The notes below the pieces were generated by a model. That model made no database searches. It was not told the origin of the DNA and worked only from the letters and a program-made list of their open reading frames with translations. This document shows, in pieces, positions 44,008-53,479 of a stretch of DNA of 64,000 nucleotides. Location: NCBI RefSeq assembly GCF_018476525.1, contig NZ_JAHCST010000011.1, positions 62,001-126,000 on the forward strand, given 5' to 3'. Source of the stretch: Acrocarpospora catenulata. GTDB lineage: Bacteria > Actinomycetota > Actinomycetes > Streptosporangiales > Streptosporangiaceae. Each line of letters begins with the position of its first letter. Position 1 is the stretch's first letter. Both the position numbers and the translations under genes were made by a program.

Positions 44008-45159
44008 CTAGTCCAGATAGTCCCTGAGCATTTGCGCCCGCGTGGGGTGGCGGAGCTTGGCCAGGGTCTTGGATTCGATCTGCCGGATGCGCTCGCGGGT
44101 CACCCCGAACTCGCGGCCGACCTCCTCCAGCGTCCGGGGATGGCCGTCGGCCAGCCCGAAGCGCAGCTGGATGATGCGCTGCTCACGCTCGGAGAGCGTG
44201 GCCAGGATGTCGTCGAGCTGGTCCTGCAGCATGATGAAGGCGGCCGCCTCGATCGGCACCACCGCGTCCGCGTCCTCGATGAAGTCGCCGAGGTCGGAGT
44301 CCTCCTCGCCGATCGGGGACTGGAGCGAGACCGGCTCCTGGGCGATGCGCTGGATCTCGATCACGCGGTCGATCGGCAGGTCCATCTCGGCGGCGATCTC
44401 CTCGGGCGCGGGTTCCCGGCCCAGATCCTGGTGGAGCTGGCGCTGCACCCGGACCAGTTTGTTGATCGTCTCCACCATGTGGACCGGAATTCGAATTGTC
44501 CGCGCCTGGTCGGCGATCGCTCGCGTGATCGCCTGGCGAATCCACCAGGTGGCATACGTGGAGAATTTATAGCCCTTGGTGTAGTCGAATTTCTCGACCG
44601 CGCGGATGAGCCCGAGATTGCCTTCCTGGATCAGATCAAGGAACAACATCCCACGGCCGACATAACGTTTCGCGATCGACACCACCAAACGCAGGTTGGC
44701 CTCGATCAGCCGTTGTTTGGCGCGCACTCCCTCCCAGACGAGATCCTCGAACTCGGGCCGGGCCACCCGGATGGACGGTGTCTCACAGAGCTTGTCCTCG
44801 GCGAACAGACCGGCCTCGATCGCCTTGGCGAGCTCCACCTCCTCCTCGGCGGTGAGCAGCGGCACGCGGCCGATCTCCCGCAGGTAGATCCGGACGAGGT
44901 CACTGGTCGGGGCACGTTTGCCGATGTCCTCCTCGTCCGGTTTGGCGGTCTCCTCGTCGCCTTGCGGCTCAAGGACTTCAACCCCGTTCTCGGCGAGCAT
45001 GCGCACGACGCGCTCGAGCGCGTCCGCAGGCAGCTCGGATCGGTCGAGCGCGGCGGCCACGTCGTCGACTGTGACGCTCCCGCGCTCCCTTCCCTTCACG
45101 ACGAGCTCCGCCACCTGGTCTACCGATGGCGGCCCGCTTGGCAGCACCGATGCACCCAC
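44008..45159 (-). CDS. RNA polymerase primary-type sigma factor (about 383 aa)
   Basis: Sigma-70 regions are complete: 1.2 ([16 protein letters not shown]), 2.1-2.4 ([59 protein letters not shown]), 3.0 ([15 protein letters not shown]), 3.1-3.2 and 4.2 ([25 protein letters not shown]). It belongs to the HrdB/SigA/RpoD group. The N-terminal extension is short compared with long HrdB proteins. Several in-frame GTG starts exist; 45159 is taken, 45147 is possible. An AT-rich gap of about 130 bp lies between it and dnaG. Its place beside dnaG echoes the macromolecular synthesis operon. Confidence 0.95.
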   Translation of the reverse strand: MGASVLPSGPPSVDQVAELVVKGRERGSVTVDDVAAALDRSELPADALERVVRMLAENGVEVLEPQGDEETAKPDEEDIGKRAPTSDLVRIYLREIGRVPLLTAEEEVELAKAIEAGLFAEDKLCETPSIRVARPEFEDLVWEGVRAKQRLIEANLRLVVSIAKRYVGRGMLFLDLIQEGNLGLIRAVEKFDYTKGYKFSTYATWWIRQAITRAIADQARTIRIPVHMVETINKLVRVQRQLHQDLGREPAPEEIAAEMDLPIDRVIEIQRIAQEPVSLQSPIGEEDSDLGDFIEDADAVVPIEAAAFIMLQDQLDDILATLSEREQRIIQLRFGLADGHPRTLEEVGREFGVTRERIRQIESKTLAKLRHPTRAQMLRDYLD

Positions 45160-45291
45160 GCAACACAGTCTGCGGTATAAGGACAACAAAACGGCAGGCC
45201 TATTTTTGTCACCGAAGGTAAGATCTTCGTCATTACCGAATCGATATCAAACCAATGTTTCGGCAGTGTGAGACCAGGAAAGTATTGTTAT

Positions 45292-47130
45292 TCACGCCCC
45301 CGCCGCGCGTTCTCTCAGCACGCGTCGCTGCTGCTCCAGCGCCACCAGTTCGGCGAACATGCGGTTGTACTCCTGCTGCTCCTCGACCGGGTTGAGGCGT
45401 TGCATGCGGGCCTTCAACCCGTCCAGCGCCCTACCCACGGTGATCTCCTGGAGTTTGGCGAGCACTGCCGTGCTGTAACGCTCCTCGACGTTCACGTCGA
45501 CCCTGACCTCCTCCACGGCCAGCCGGGTGACCAGCGGGCGGAGCTCCTCGGTGGCGCCGTCCATCAGCCGTTCCACCCACTGCCGGCCCCCGGGACCGCC
45601 TGCGGCGGTGCCGCCCGCGGTCAGGATGAGCTCGTAGAGGGCGGCGTGCTCGGGCTGGGTGAAGGTGGCGGCGCCGAGCGTGTCGAACTCGGGGCCGAGC
45701 AGGGCCGGCCGCTGCACGGCCAGCTTGAGCGCCTCGCTCTCCAGCCGCACCATCGGGTCGGCCGGGCCCGGCCGGGCCGCGCGGGGCTGGGCGCGTGTTT
45801 CGACCGGGCGGGCGGCGATCTCCTGGATGCGCTCGACCACGAGACGCTCGTTCATGAAACCCAGCCAGCGGTCGAGATCCACCGCGTACATGTGGCGCAG
45901 CGCCCGGTCCTTGATGGAGGCGACCACGGGGGCCGCCGCGTCCAGCGCGGAGAGCTTGCCCTCGTTGGTGTTGAGGTCGTAGCGGGCGATGACGCTCCTG
46001 ATGGCGAACGCGAAGAGCGGCTCGCGGCTGGCCACCAGGTCCCGCACGGCCGCGTCGCCGTGCTTGACCCGCAGGTCGCAGGGGTCCAGACCGTCCGGCT
46101 GGACCGCGACGTAGGTCTGGGTGACGAACTTCTGCTCGTCCTGGAAGGCGCGCAGGGCGGCCTTCTGCCCGGCCGAGTCGCCGTCGAAGGTGAAGATCAC
46201 CTCGCCCTGGCCCTGGTCGAACAGGATGCGGCGGAGCACCTTGATGTGGTCCTCGCCGAAGGCGGTGCCGCAGGTGGCCACGGCGGTGGGCACACCGGCC
46301 AGGTGCAGCGCCATGACGTCGGTGTAGCCTTCGACGATCACCGCCTGGGAGCGTTTGGAGATCTCCCGTTTGGCCAGGTCGATGCCGTACAGGACCGAGC
46401 TCTTGTGGTAGATCGGGCTTTCGGGCGTGTTCAGGTATTTCGGGCCGTCATCGGCGTCCAGCAGTTTGCGGGCGCCGAAGCCGATGACGTCGCCGGTGAT
46501 GTCGCGGATGGGCCAGATCAGGCGGCCGCGGAAGCGGTCGCGCGGGCCCCGGCGGCCCTCCGCCGCCAGGCCGCCCCTGAGCAGTTCCTGGGCGGTGAAG
46601 CCGCGGGCCATCAGGTGGCGGGTGAGGGCCTCCCACTCGTTGGGGGCGTAGCCGATGCCGAAGTGCTCGGCGTCCACCCGCTCGAAGCCGCGCTCGGACA
46701 GGAAGCGGCGGCCGGGGGCGGCCTCGGGGCTGGTCAGCTGGGCGAGGTAGAACTCGGCGGCGGCCCGGTGCGCCTCGATCAGGCGGGCGCGTTCGCCCTG
46801 CTGACGGCCGGGCACGTAGCCGCCCTGCTCGTAGCGGAGCTGGAGCCCGGCCCTGGCGGCCAGCCGCTCCACCGCCTCGGCGAAACTGAGCGCGTCGATC
46901 TTCTGGATGAAGGTGATGGCGTCGCCGCCCTCGGAGCACCCGAAGCAGAAGTACATGCCCCGGGCGGGGGTGACGTTGAACGACGGGGACTTCTCCTCGT
47001 GGAACGGGCACAGCCCTTTCAGGTTGCCGCCGCCCGCGTTGCGGAGCTGCACGTACTCCCCGACCACGTCGGCGATCGGAGAGCGTTCCCGGACGAGCGC
47101 GATGTCCGCATCGCTGATCCTGCCTGCCAC
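45292..47130 (-). CDS. dnaG: DNA primase (612 aa)
   Basis: GTG start (MAGRISDADIALVRERS). Zinc ribbon with Cys/His in NLKGLCPFHEEKSPSF and MYFCFGCSEGGDAI (residues 38-67), Toprim motifs VIVEGYTDVMALHLAG and EVIFTFDGDSAGQKAALR, and a C-terminal helicase-interacting domain. It lays down RNA primers for replication. It stands upstream of the sigma gene and 9 bp downstream of an M23-like lipoprotein gene, with which it may be cotranscribed. Confidence 0.97.
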   Translation of the reverse strand: MAGRISDADIALVRERSPIADVVGEYVQLRNAGGGNLKGLCPFHEEKSPSFNVTPARGMYFCFGCSEGGDAITFIQKIDALSFAEAVERLAARAGLQLRYEQGGYVPGRQQGERARLIEAHRAAAEFYLAQLTSPEAAPGRRFLSERGFERVDAEHFGIGYAPNEWEALTRHLMARGFTAQELLRGGLAAEGRRGPRDRFRGRLIWPIRDITGDVIGFGARKLLDADDGPKYLNTPESPIYHKSSVLYGIDLAKREISKRSQAVIVEGYTDVMALHLAGVPTAVATCGTAFGEDHIKVLRRILFDQGQGEVIFTFDGDSAGQKAALRAFQDEQKFVTQTYVAVQPDGLDPCDLRVKHGDAAVRDLVASREPLFAFAIRSVIARYDLNTNEGKLSALDAAAPVVASIKDRALRHMYAVDLDRWLGFMNERLVVERIQEIAARPVETRAQPRAARPGPADPMVRLESEALKLAVQRPALLGPEFDTLGAATFTQPEHAALYELILTAGGTAAGGPGGRQWVERLMDGATEELRPLVTRLAVEEVRVDVNVEERYSTAVLAKLQEITVGRALDGLKARMQRLNPVEEQQEYNRMFAELVALEQQRRVLRERAAGA

Positions 47131-47139
47131 ATCGTGAGT

Positions 47140-47958
47140 CTATTGGCCGGGACCGACAGTCTCGATGGCGAACGGGATGACCACCGGGGGTTCGTCCTCG
47201 GTCTGCTTGGGCGGTTTGTTGGGTTTGGCCGGCGGCTGCTCCTTGCCCGAGCACTGCACCGAGCAGGGCGGCAGCTTGCCCACCTTCTTCCGCAGCGCCA
47301 TGGTCTCGGGGCGGGGCGAGTAGGTGCGGTTGCCGTTGAACCAGGCGTCCAGGTAGTCCCAGGGGTCCACCATGCCGCGCCGGATCCACCAGTATCGGGA
47401 GTCGACCGGCCAGCTGATCGCGAAGTAGAGGTTGCTGGCGGTGTCCCTGGCGTTGCCGGTGTTGCCGACCCGGCCGAGGGTGCGTCCCGCCTTGACCTTC
47501 ACGCCCGGACGGATGCCGTCGGCGATCGAGTCCAGGTGGCCGCCGAGGTAGAGCACGCCGTCCTTGCCGAGCAGGGTGACGAACCGGCCCTCGCGGTCGG
47601 CGCCGCGGTCGGTGGAGGGCACCCAGCGGTTCTGCACGTTGACCTCGCGGATCACCCCGTCCACCGGGGCCACGAAGGCGCAGCCCTGGGGCGCCCAGAT
47701 GGTGCTCTTGGGGATCACCAGGCGCTTGCGGGCGTACGTCACCCGGCAGTCCTTCACCGGGAAGGCGTACTTGAACTTGGATAACTTCGGCGGCGGCAGC
47801 CGGACCGGATCGTCCGCCTCTGGCGGCGTGACAGGCGCGGCGAAGGTCTGCCCGTCGTCGGGCCGGGGGCTGCCGGGAACGGTGCTCACACCCGCCACGC
47901 CCGCCGGCGCACTGCACGCCGCCGTCAGCAGAATGAGGGCCAATGTCCCCGTTCGCAT
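47140..47958 (-). CDS. M23-like lipoprotein with degenerate metal site (272 aa)
   Basis: ATG 47958 gives a signal peptide with lipobox LTAAC-SAP. The C-terminal half has the M23 (LytM) fold pattern: CAFVAPVDGVIREVNVQNRW, YLGGHLDSIADGIRPGVKVKAGRTLGRVGNTGNA and SNLYFAISWPVDSRYWW. In active M23 enzymes the last block has H-x-H and an upstream H-x3-D; here the HLHF-type motif is LYFA and no H-x3-D is evident. It is probably a non-catalytic cell-wall factor. It was likely a regulator or structural homologue rather than a peptidase. Confidence 0.75.
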   Translation of the reverse strand: MRTGTLALILLTAACSAPAGVAGVSTVPGSPRPDDGQTFAAPVTPPEADDPVRLPPPKLSKFKYAFPVKDCRVTYARKRLVIPKSTIWAPQGCAFVAPVDGVIREVNVQNRWVPSTDRGADREGRFVTLLGKDGVLYLGGHLDSIADGIRPGVKVKAGRTLGRVGNTGNARDTASNLYFAISWPVDSRYWWIRRGMVDPWDYLDAWFNGNRTYSPRPETMALRKKVGKLPPCSVQCSGKEQPPAKPNKPPKQTEDEPPVVIPFAIETVGPGQ

Positions 47959-48019
47959 GAACTCCACCCGCGTGACGGTATCGAAACTCTGGCCCTCATT
48001 TGTAATCGACCAGGTGTCG

Positions 48020-49228
48020 CTAGATGAATGGAATATCCGGATTGGCAAGGATTTCGGGGTCGACCACCCGGCCTGACCTGATGAGCGCCTGGATGTCGTC
48101 CACCACCTCCCAGACGTTGACGTTCATGCCGGCCACCACCCGGCCCTCGCGCAGCCAGAAGGCGATGAACTCCAGGTCGGAGCCGCGGATCACCACCTGG
48201 TCGTGGCCCTCGATGTCGCCGGAGAACTCCATGCCCAGTTCGTACTGATCGGTGTAGAAGTAGGGCAGCAGGTCGTAGACCGCGTCCTGGCCGAGCATGG
48301 CGCGGGCGGCGACCGGGCCCTGGTTGAGGGCGTTGGCCCAGTGCTCCACCCGGATGCGGCGGCCGAGCAGGGGGTGCATGGCCTCGGCCACGTCCCCGGC
48401 CGCGTGGATGTCGGGGTCGGCGGTGCGCAGGGCGGCGTCCACCACGATCCCGCTGTTCACCTCCAGACCGGCCTCCCTGGCCAGTTCCACGTTGGGGGCG
48501 GCGCCGATGCCGATCACCACCTCGTCGGCGGGCAGCGCCTCGCCGTCGGCCAGCACCACCTCCCGTACGTGGCCGTCGCCGCGGAGCGCGGTGACCCCGC
48601 CCTCGAACCGGAACCGCACGCCGTTGCGCCGGTGCAGCTCGGCGAAGACCCCGCTGAGCCGGGAGCCGAGCACGCGGTACAGCGGTCCCGGCCCGCTCTC
48701 CACGACGGTGACCCTGCACCCGGCCTTGCGGGCGGCGGCGGCCGTCTCCAGGCCGATCCAGCCCGCGCCGATCACCACCACGTCGCCGCCGTGGCCGAAC
48801 GCGGCGCGCAGCGCCTGGCTGTCGGCGAGCGTGCGCAGGTAGTGCACGCCGTCCTGGTCGGCGCCGTCCACCGGCAGCGGGCGCGGGGTCGCCCCGGTGG
48901 CCAGCAGCAGCTTCCCGTACGGCAGGCGCTCGCCGTTACCCAGCTCGACCAGCCGGGCCGCCCGGTCGACCCGGGTGGCCGGCACGCCCAGGCGCAGGTC
49001 CACCTGGTGGTCCCGGTACCAGCCCTCCTCGTGCACGTAGACCTCGTGGAGCTCGGTGGAGCCCTGGAGGTAACCCTTGGAGAGCGGCGGGCGCTCGTAC
49101 GGGCGTTCCTGCTCGGCGGCGATGATCGTCACCTCGCCGTCGAAACCCTCCGCGCGCAGGGTCTCGGCGGCCTTGGCGGCGGCGAGCCCGCCGCCGACGA
49201 TGACGTACGGCCGGTCGTTGGTGGCCAT
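48020..49228 (-). CDS. FAD-dependent NAD(P)H oxidoreductase, ferredoxin/rubredoxin reductase type (402 aa)
   Basis: Two dinucleotide sites are visible: VIVGGGLAAAKAAETLR at the N-terminus (FAD) and VVVIGAGWIGLETAAAARK near residue 150 (NAD(P)H), then ADEVVIGIGAAPN and DIHAAGDVAEAMHPLLG. These define class II pyridine-nucleotide oxidoreductases such as putidaredoxin reductase-like enzymes. It may feed electrons to a ferredoxin/P450 or other partner that is not in the window. About 60 bp separate its stop from the M23-like lipoprotein start downstream. Confidence 0.9.
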   Translation of the reverse strand: MATNDRPYVIVGGGLAAAKAAETLRAEGFDGEVTIIAAEQERPYERPPLSKGYLQGSTELHEVYVHEEGWYRDHQVDLRLGVPATRVDRAARLVELGNGERLPYGKLLLATGATPRPLPVDGADQDGVHYLRTLADSQALRAAFGHGGDVVVIGAGWIGLETAAAARKAGCRVTVVESGPGPLYRVLGSRLSGVFAELHRRNGVRFRFEGGVTALRGDGHVREVVLADGEALPADEVVIGIGAAPNVELAREAGLEVNSGIVVDAALRTADPDIHAAGDVAEAMHPLLGRRIRVEHWANALNQGPVAARAMLGQDAVYDLLPYFYTDQYELGMEFSGDIEGHDQVVIRGSDLEFIAFWLREGRVVAGMNVNVWEVVDDIQALIRSGRVVDPEILANPDIPFI

Positions 49229-49276
49229 GATGCTCCTTTGGACATGGGGAACGGGCCGGGGACCCGGAGTATCCGC

Positions 49277-50506
49277 TCAGACGGAGCTGCCCGCCAGTCG
49301 CCGGTGCATGGCGGTCGCCGAGGCGTCGGTCAGCGAGGCGATCTGGTCCACCACCGCGCGGAGCCTGGCCGCGTCGTCCGGCGCCTGCACGAAGGCGGGG
49401 CGGAGCGGGGGCTCAAGGGTGCGGGGGGCGCCCAGCATGATCAGTTCGGCCAGTTCCGCGATGATCTCGCGTTGCCTGGCCTGGCGGGTGTGGTGTTCCT
49501 CGCGGCTCATCACGTACCGGCCGATCACGCCCTTGAGCAGGGCGCACTCCAGCCGGGCCTGGCGGGGGACCACCAGGTCCGCCGTGTGCCTGCCCGCCGG
49601 CTCCGCGCCGTACGCCGCCCGGGTGGCGTCCTGGGCGGCGTGGCAGAAGCGGCCGATGGTGGAGCTGGTGAGGCGTTTCAGGGCGGCCAGGTCGGCCATG
49701 CCGCCGTCGAACCTGACCGGCCAGGTGGGCTCGCTCACCAGGCGGGTGAACAGCTCCTCCAGCTCGGCCAGGTCGGTGTCCGGAACGTACCAGTCGCGGG
49801 TGAGGCGGCAGACCTCGCGGCGCTCCAGCGGGTCGCGGAGGGCCACGGGGGTGACGTGGCCGGAGTGGAAGGCGTCCTCCAGGTCGTGGACGGAGTAGGA
49901 GATGTCGTCGGCCCAGTCCATGATCTGCGCCTCGAAGCTGACCCTGCCCTCGGGGGCGTCCTGGCGAATCCAGTCGAAGACCGGGCGGTCGTCGAGGTAG
50001 ACGCCGTACTTGGGGCCGTGTTCCCGCGGCCAGGGGTACTTGATGGCGGCGTCCAGGGCGGCTCTGGTGAGGTTGAGGCCGGCACTGCGGTCGTCCTCGG
50101 TGAGGACCTTGGCCTCCAGGCGGGTGAGCAGGCGCAGGCTCTGCGCGTTGCCCTCGAAGCCGCCGCAGGCCCGGGCCACCTCGTTCAGCGCGGTCTCGCC
50201 GTTGTGGCCGAACGGGGGGTGGCCCAGGTCGTGGGCCAGGCAGGCGGTCTCCACCAGGTCGGGGTCGCGGCCCAGCACCCTGCCCATCTCGCGGCCGATC
50301 TGGGCGCACTCCAGCGAGTGGGTGAGGCGGGTGCGCAGGCTGTGCATGCCCCGCTCCCCCGGGGCCACCACCTGGGTCTTGGCGGCCAGCCGGCGGAGCG
50401 AATCACTGTGCAGCACCCGCGCCCGATCCCGCTCGAAGGCGCCACGCTCGGCCCCGGGCGGTTCCGGAACCCATCGTGCCTGGTCGTGCTCACTGTACGG
50501 CGTCAC
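49277..50506 (-). CDS. dgt: dGTP triphosphohydrolase family (409 aa)
   Basis: GTG 50506 ([12 protein letters not shown]) has a G-rich site upstream; the frame to 50584 reads through the ppdK-dgt intergenic region. HD-domain residues are present: [35 protein letters not shown] and [16 protein letters not shown]. It hydrolyses dNTPs to deoxynucleoside and triphosphate. The dgt/dnaG/sigma proximity is a recurring actinobacterial arrangement. Confidence 0.92.
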   Translation of the reverse strand: MTPYSEHDQARWVPEPPGAERGAFERDRARVLHSDSLRRLAAKTQVVAPGERGMHSLRTRLTHSLECAQIGREMGRVLGRDPDLVETACLAHDLGHPPFGHNGETALNEVARACGGFEGNAQSLRLLTRLEAKVLTEDDRSAGLNLTRAALDAAIKYPWPREHGPKYGVYLDDRPVFDWIRQDAPEGRVSFEAQIMDWADDISYSVHDLEDAFHSGHVTPVALRDPLERREVCRLTRDWYVPDTDLAELEELFTRLVSEPTWPVRFDGGMADLAALKRLTSSTIGRFCHAAQDATRAAYGAEPAGRHTADLVVPRQARLECALLKGVIGRYVMSREEHHTRQARQREIIAELAELIMLGAPRTLEPPLRPAFVQAPDDAARLRAVVDQIASLTDASATAMHRRLAGSSV

Positions 50507-50594
50507 GCGTCCCCCTTTCCTCGGTCCAACGGACGAGGGAGTGTGACAGTACCCGCATTCACCACCGATAACGACAAACCCCAAGGAAACAGTT

Positions 50595-53213
50595 CTACCT
50601 GGTGTCCGAGTCCAGGCAGGTGATCGCGGCCCGGCCCGCCTCCAGGCGGGCCACCGGGACCCGGAAGGGGGAGCAGGAGACGTAGTCGAGGCCGAGTTCG
50701 TGGCAGAAGTGGACGGAGGCGGGGTCGCCGCCGTGTTCGCCGCAGATGCCGAGTTTGAGGTTGGGGCGGGTGGCCCGGCCTTCGGCGGTGGCGATGCGCA
50801 TCAGGCGGCCGACGCCGTCGCGGTCGAGGGACTCGAACGGGGAGACGCCGAAGATGCCGAGGTCCAGGTACCTGGAGAAGAACGAGGCTTCCACGTCGTC
50901 CCGGGAGAAGCCCCAGGTCATCTGGGTGAGGTCGTTGGTGCCGAAGGAGAAGAACTGGGCGGCTTCGGCGATCTGGCCGGCGGTGATGGCGGCCCGGGGG
51001 ACCTCGATCATGGTGCCGATGAGGGCGTCGACGCCGACGTCGGCGAGGATCTTCAGGGCCTCCTCGCGTACGCTTTCGAGCTCCTGGACCGCGCCGACCA
51101 GGGGGATCATGATCTCGGCCCGGGCATCGGCGGCCTCCTTGGCCGCTTCGGCGATGGCGCGGACCTGCATCGCGAACAGGCCGGGGATGACCAGGCCGAG
51201 CCGTACCCCGCGCAGGCCGAGCATGGGGTTCTCCTCATGCAGGCGCTTGACGGCGGTCAGCAGGCGGGCGTCCTTCTCGTCGCCCGCCCCGGTGGCGACC
51301 CGTACGGACAGCTCCACGATGTCCGGCAGGAACTCGTGCAGCGGGGGGTCGAGCAGGCGGATGGTCACCGGCAGCCCGGCCATCGCCTCGAACAGGCCGG
51401 CGAAGTCGGTCTTCTGGAGGGGCTCCAGGGCGTCCAGGGCGGCCTGCCGCTGGTCGGGGGTCTCGGCCAGGATGAGGTCCTCGACCAGCTGCCGCCGGTC
51501 GCCGAGGAACATGTGCTCGGTCCGGCAGAGCCCGATGCCCTGCGCCCCGAACCGCCGCGCCCGCGCCGCGTCCTCGGGCGTGTCCGCGTTGGTCCGCACG
51601 GCCAGCCGCCGTGCCCCGTCCGCGTGCCGCATGACGCGGTGGACCGCCGTGACCAGGTCGTCGGTGATCGGGCCGCCCTCGAAGTACTCCATCACCGGGG
51701 AGGCCACGACCGGCACCTCGCCCAGGTAGACCGCTCCGGTGGAGCCGTCGATGGAGATCACGTCCCCTTCGCCGACCACCGTGCCGCCGACGGCGAACCG
51801 GCGGTTCCTGGTGTCCACGTCGAGTTCCTCGGCGCCGCACACGCAGGTCTTGCCCATGCCCCTGGCGACCACGGCCGCGTGCGAGGTCTTGCCGCCCCGC
51901 GAGGTGAGCACCCCGGCCGACGCGATCATGCCGGACAGGTCGTCGGGGTTGGTCTCCCGCCGTACCAGGATGACCCGCTCGCCCTTGGCGGCGAGTTCGA
52001 CCGCGCGGTCGGAGGTGAAGACGGCCTTGCCGACGGCCGCCCCCGGCGAGGCGTTCATGCCCTTGGTGAGCAGCTTGTTGGGCGCGTCCTCGGCGAAGCG
52101 CGGGAACATCAGCTGGGCCAGCTGGTCGCCGGTGCACCGGATGACCGCCTCGTCCAGGTCGATCAGGCCCTCGTCCACCAGCTGCACGGCCACCCGGAAC
52201 GCGGCGGCGGCGGTGCGCTTGCCGACCCGGGTCTGCAACATCCAGAGCTTGCCGCGCTCGATGGTGAATTCGATGTCGCACAGGTCCCGGTAGTGGTTCT
52301 CCAGCCGGGCCATGATGTCCAGCAGTTCCCGGTAGGCGCTGGGGTCGATGCGCTCCAGCTCCTGGAGCGGCACGGTGTTGCGGATGCCGGCCACCACGTC
52401 CTCCCCCTGGGCGTTGGGCAGGTAGTCGCCGTACACGCCCTGCCGCCCGGAGGCGGGGTCGCGGGTGAAGGCCACGCCGGTGCCGGAGTCCATGCCGAGG
52501 TTGCCGAAGACCATGGCCACCACGTTGACCGCTGTGCCGAGGTCGCCGGGGATGCGCTCCTGGCGGCGGTAGAGCACGGCGCGGGGGGCGTTCCAGGAGT
52601 GGAAGACGGCCTGGATGGCCAGGTCCAGCTGCTCGCGCGGGTCGCTGGGGAAGTCCCGTCCTGTCTGCTCGCTGACGATCTCCTTGTACGTCCCGACCAG
52701 CCCCCGGAAGTCCTCCGCCGTCAGGTCGAGGTCGTCCCGGCCGTCCTTGAGCCGCTCCAGGGCCTCGTCGAAGAGTTCGCCGGAGATGTCGAGCACGGTC
52801 TTGCCGAACATCTGGATCAGCCGCCGGTAGGAGTCCCAGGCGAAGCGCTCATTGCCCGACTGCGCGGCCAGCCCGTGCACCGAGCGGTCGTTGAGGCCGA
52901 TGTTGAGGACGGTCTCCATCATGCCGGGCATCGAGAACTTGGCCCCGGAGCGCACGCTCACCAGCAGCGGGTCCTCCGCGTCGCCGAGCCGCTTGCCCAT
53001 GGCGGCCTCGAGTTTGGCCAGGTGGGTGGCGATCTCCTCGCCGGGCAGCCCCCCGTCGGCCATGTATCGCCGGCACGCCTCGGTGGTGATGGTGAATCCG
53101 GGAGGAACAGGCAACCCGAGGTTGGTCATTTCCGCGAGATTGGCGCCCTTACCACCGAGTAGGTCCTTCAGGTCCTTGTTGCCCTCGGTGAAGTCGTAAA
53201 CGAACTTTGCCAC
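50595..53213 (-). CDS. ppdK: Pyruvate, phosphate dikinase (872 aa)
   Basis: ATG 53213 starts [20 protein letters not shown]. The order is N-terminal nucleotide-binding domain ([23 protein letters not shown]), the swivelling phosphohistidine site [21 protein letters not shown] near residue 450, and the PEP-binding barrel ([39 protein letters not shown]). It interconverts pyruvate and PEP using ATP/Pi or AMP/PPi. Around 270 bp of AT-richer upstream DNA holds two operator-like palindromes. Confidence 0.97.
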   Translation of the reverse strand: MAKFVYDFTEGNKDLKDLLGGKGANLAEMTNLGLPVPPGFTITTEACRRYMADGGLPGEEIATHLAKLEAAMGKRLGDAEDPLLVSVRSGAKFSMPGMMETVLNIGLNDRSVHGLAAQSGNERFAWDSYRRLIQMFGKTVLDISGELFDEALERLKDGRDDLDLTAEDFRGLVGTYKEIVSEQTGRDFPSDPREQLDLAIQAVFHSWNAPRAVLYRRQERIPGDLGTAVNVVAMVFGNLGMDSGTGVAFTRDPASGRQGVYGDYLPNAQGEDVVAGIRNTVPLQELERIDPSAYRELLDIMARLENHYRDLCDIEFTIERGKLWMLQTRVGKRTAAAAFRVAVQLVDEGLIDLDEAVIRCTGDQLAQLMFPRFAEDAPNKLLTKGMNASPGAAVGKAVFTSDRAVELAAKGERVILVRRETNPDDLSGMIASAGVLTSRGGKTSHAAVVARGMGKTCVCGAEELDVDTRNRRFAVGGTVVGEGDVISIDGSTGAVYLGEVPVVASPVMEYFEGGPITDDLVTAVHRVMRHADGARRLAVRTNADTPEDAARARRFGAQGIGLCRTEHMFLGDRRQLVEDLILAETPDQRQAALDALEPLQKTDFAGLFEAMAGLPVTIRLLDPPLHEFLPDIVELSVRVATGAGDEKDARLLTAVKRLHEENPMLGLRGVRLGLVIPGLFAMQVRAIAEAAKEAADARAEIMIPLVGAVQELESVREEALKILADVGVDALIGTMIEVPRAAITAGQIAEAAQFFSFGTNDLTQMTWGFSRDDVEASFFSRYLDLGIFGVSPFESLDRDGVGRLMRIATAEGRATRPNLKLGICGEHGGDPASVHFCHELGLDYVSCSPFRVPVARLEAGRAAITCLDSDTR

Positions 53214-53394
53214 GATGGCTCCTCATCGACGCGAACCGGCCCCGCCATTCCGGACTCTACCGATAAAGAACACCACGAAACATCACTACCGTCACTTTTC
53301 ACCGTTTTCCCAGGTAGACGACCATGAAGTGGTTTAATCCAATTCAGGAAACCGTAAACTTCGGTCATTTTTAACGGGGTCGGAAGCTGCACTG

Positions 53395-53449
53395 AATGGT
53401 ATAAACCAGCGGGATTTTGTTGCGCTCACGTTAATTGGTGTAGACCATT
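53395..53449. promoter_or_regulatory. Two dre-like palindromes (possible DasR sites)
   Basis: TGGTATAAACCA (53397-53408) and TGGTGTAGACCA (53436-53447) match the TGGT-N4-ACCA core of the DasR consensus, given in the literature as ASTGGTCTAGACCAST (from memory). The second site agrees at 13 of 16 positions when flanks are counted. They end 33 bp before the secreted hydrolase start and lie about 190-240 bp from the ppdK start. A different inverted repeat, ACCA-N5-TGGT, lies at 53321-53333. The regulator itself is not in this window. Confidence 0.45.
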
Positions 53450-53479
53450 TCTTTGGGTGGCGCCGGGAAAGATCGGCAT

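Noticed and set aside
50518-50537. CCTCGGTCC/GGACGAGG stem between ppdK and dgt as an attenuator
   Set aside because: It has a bulge, no leader peptide or alternative fold was visible, and it lies close to the dgt ribosome-binding site; not enough to call.
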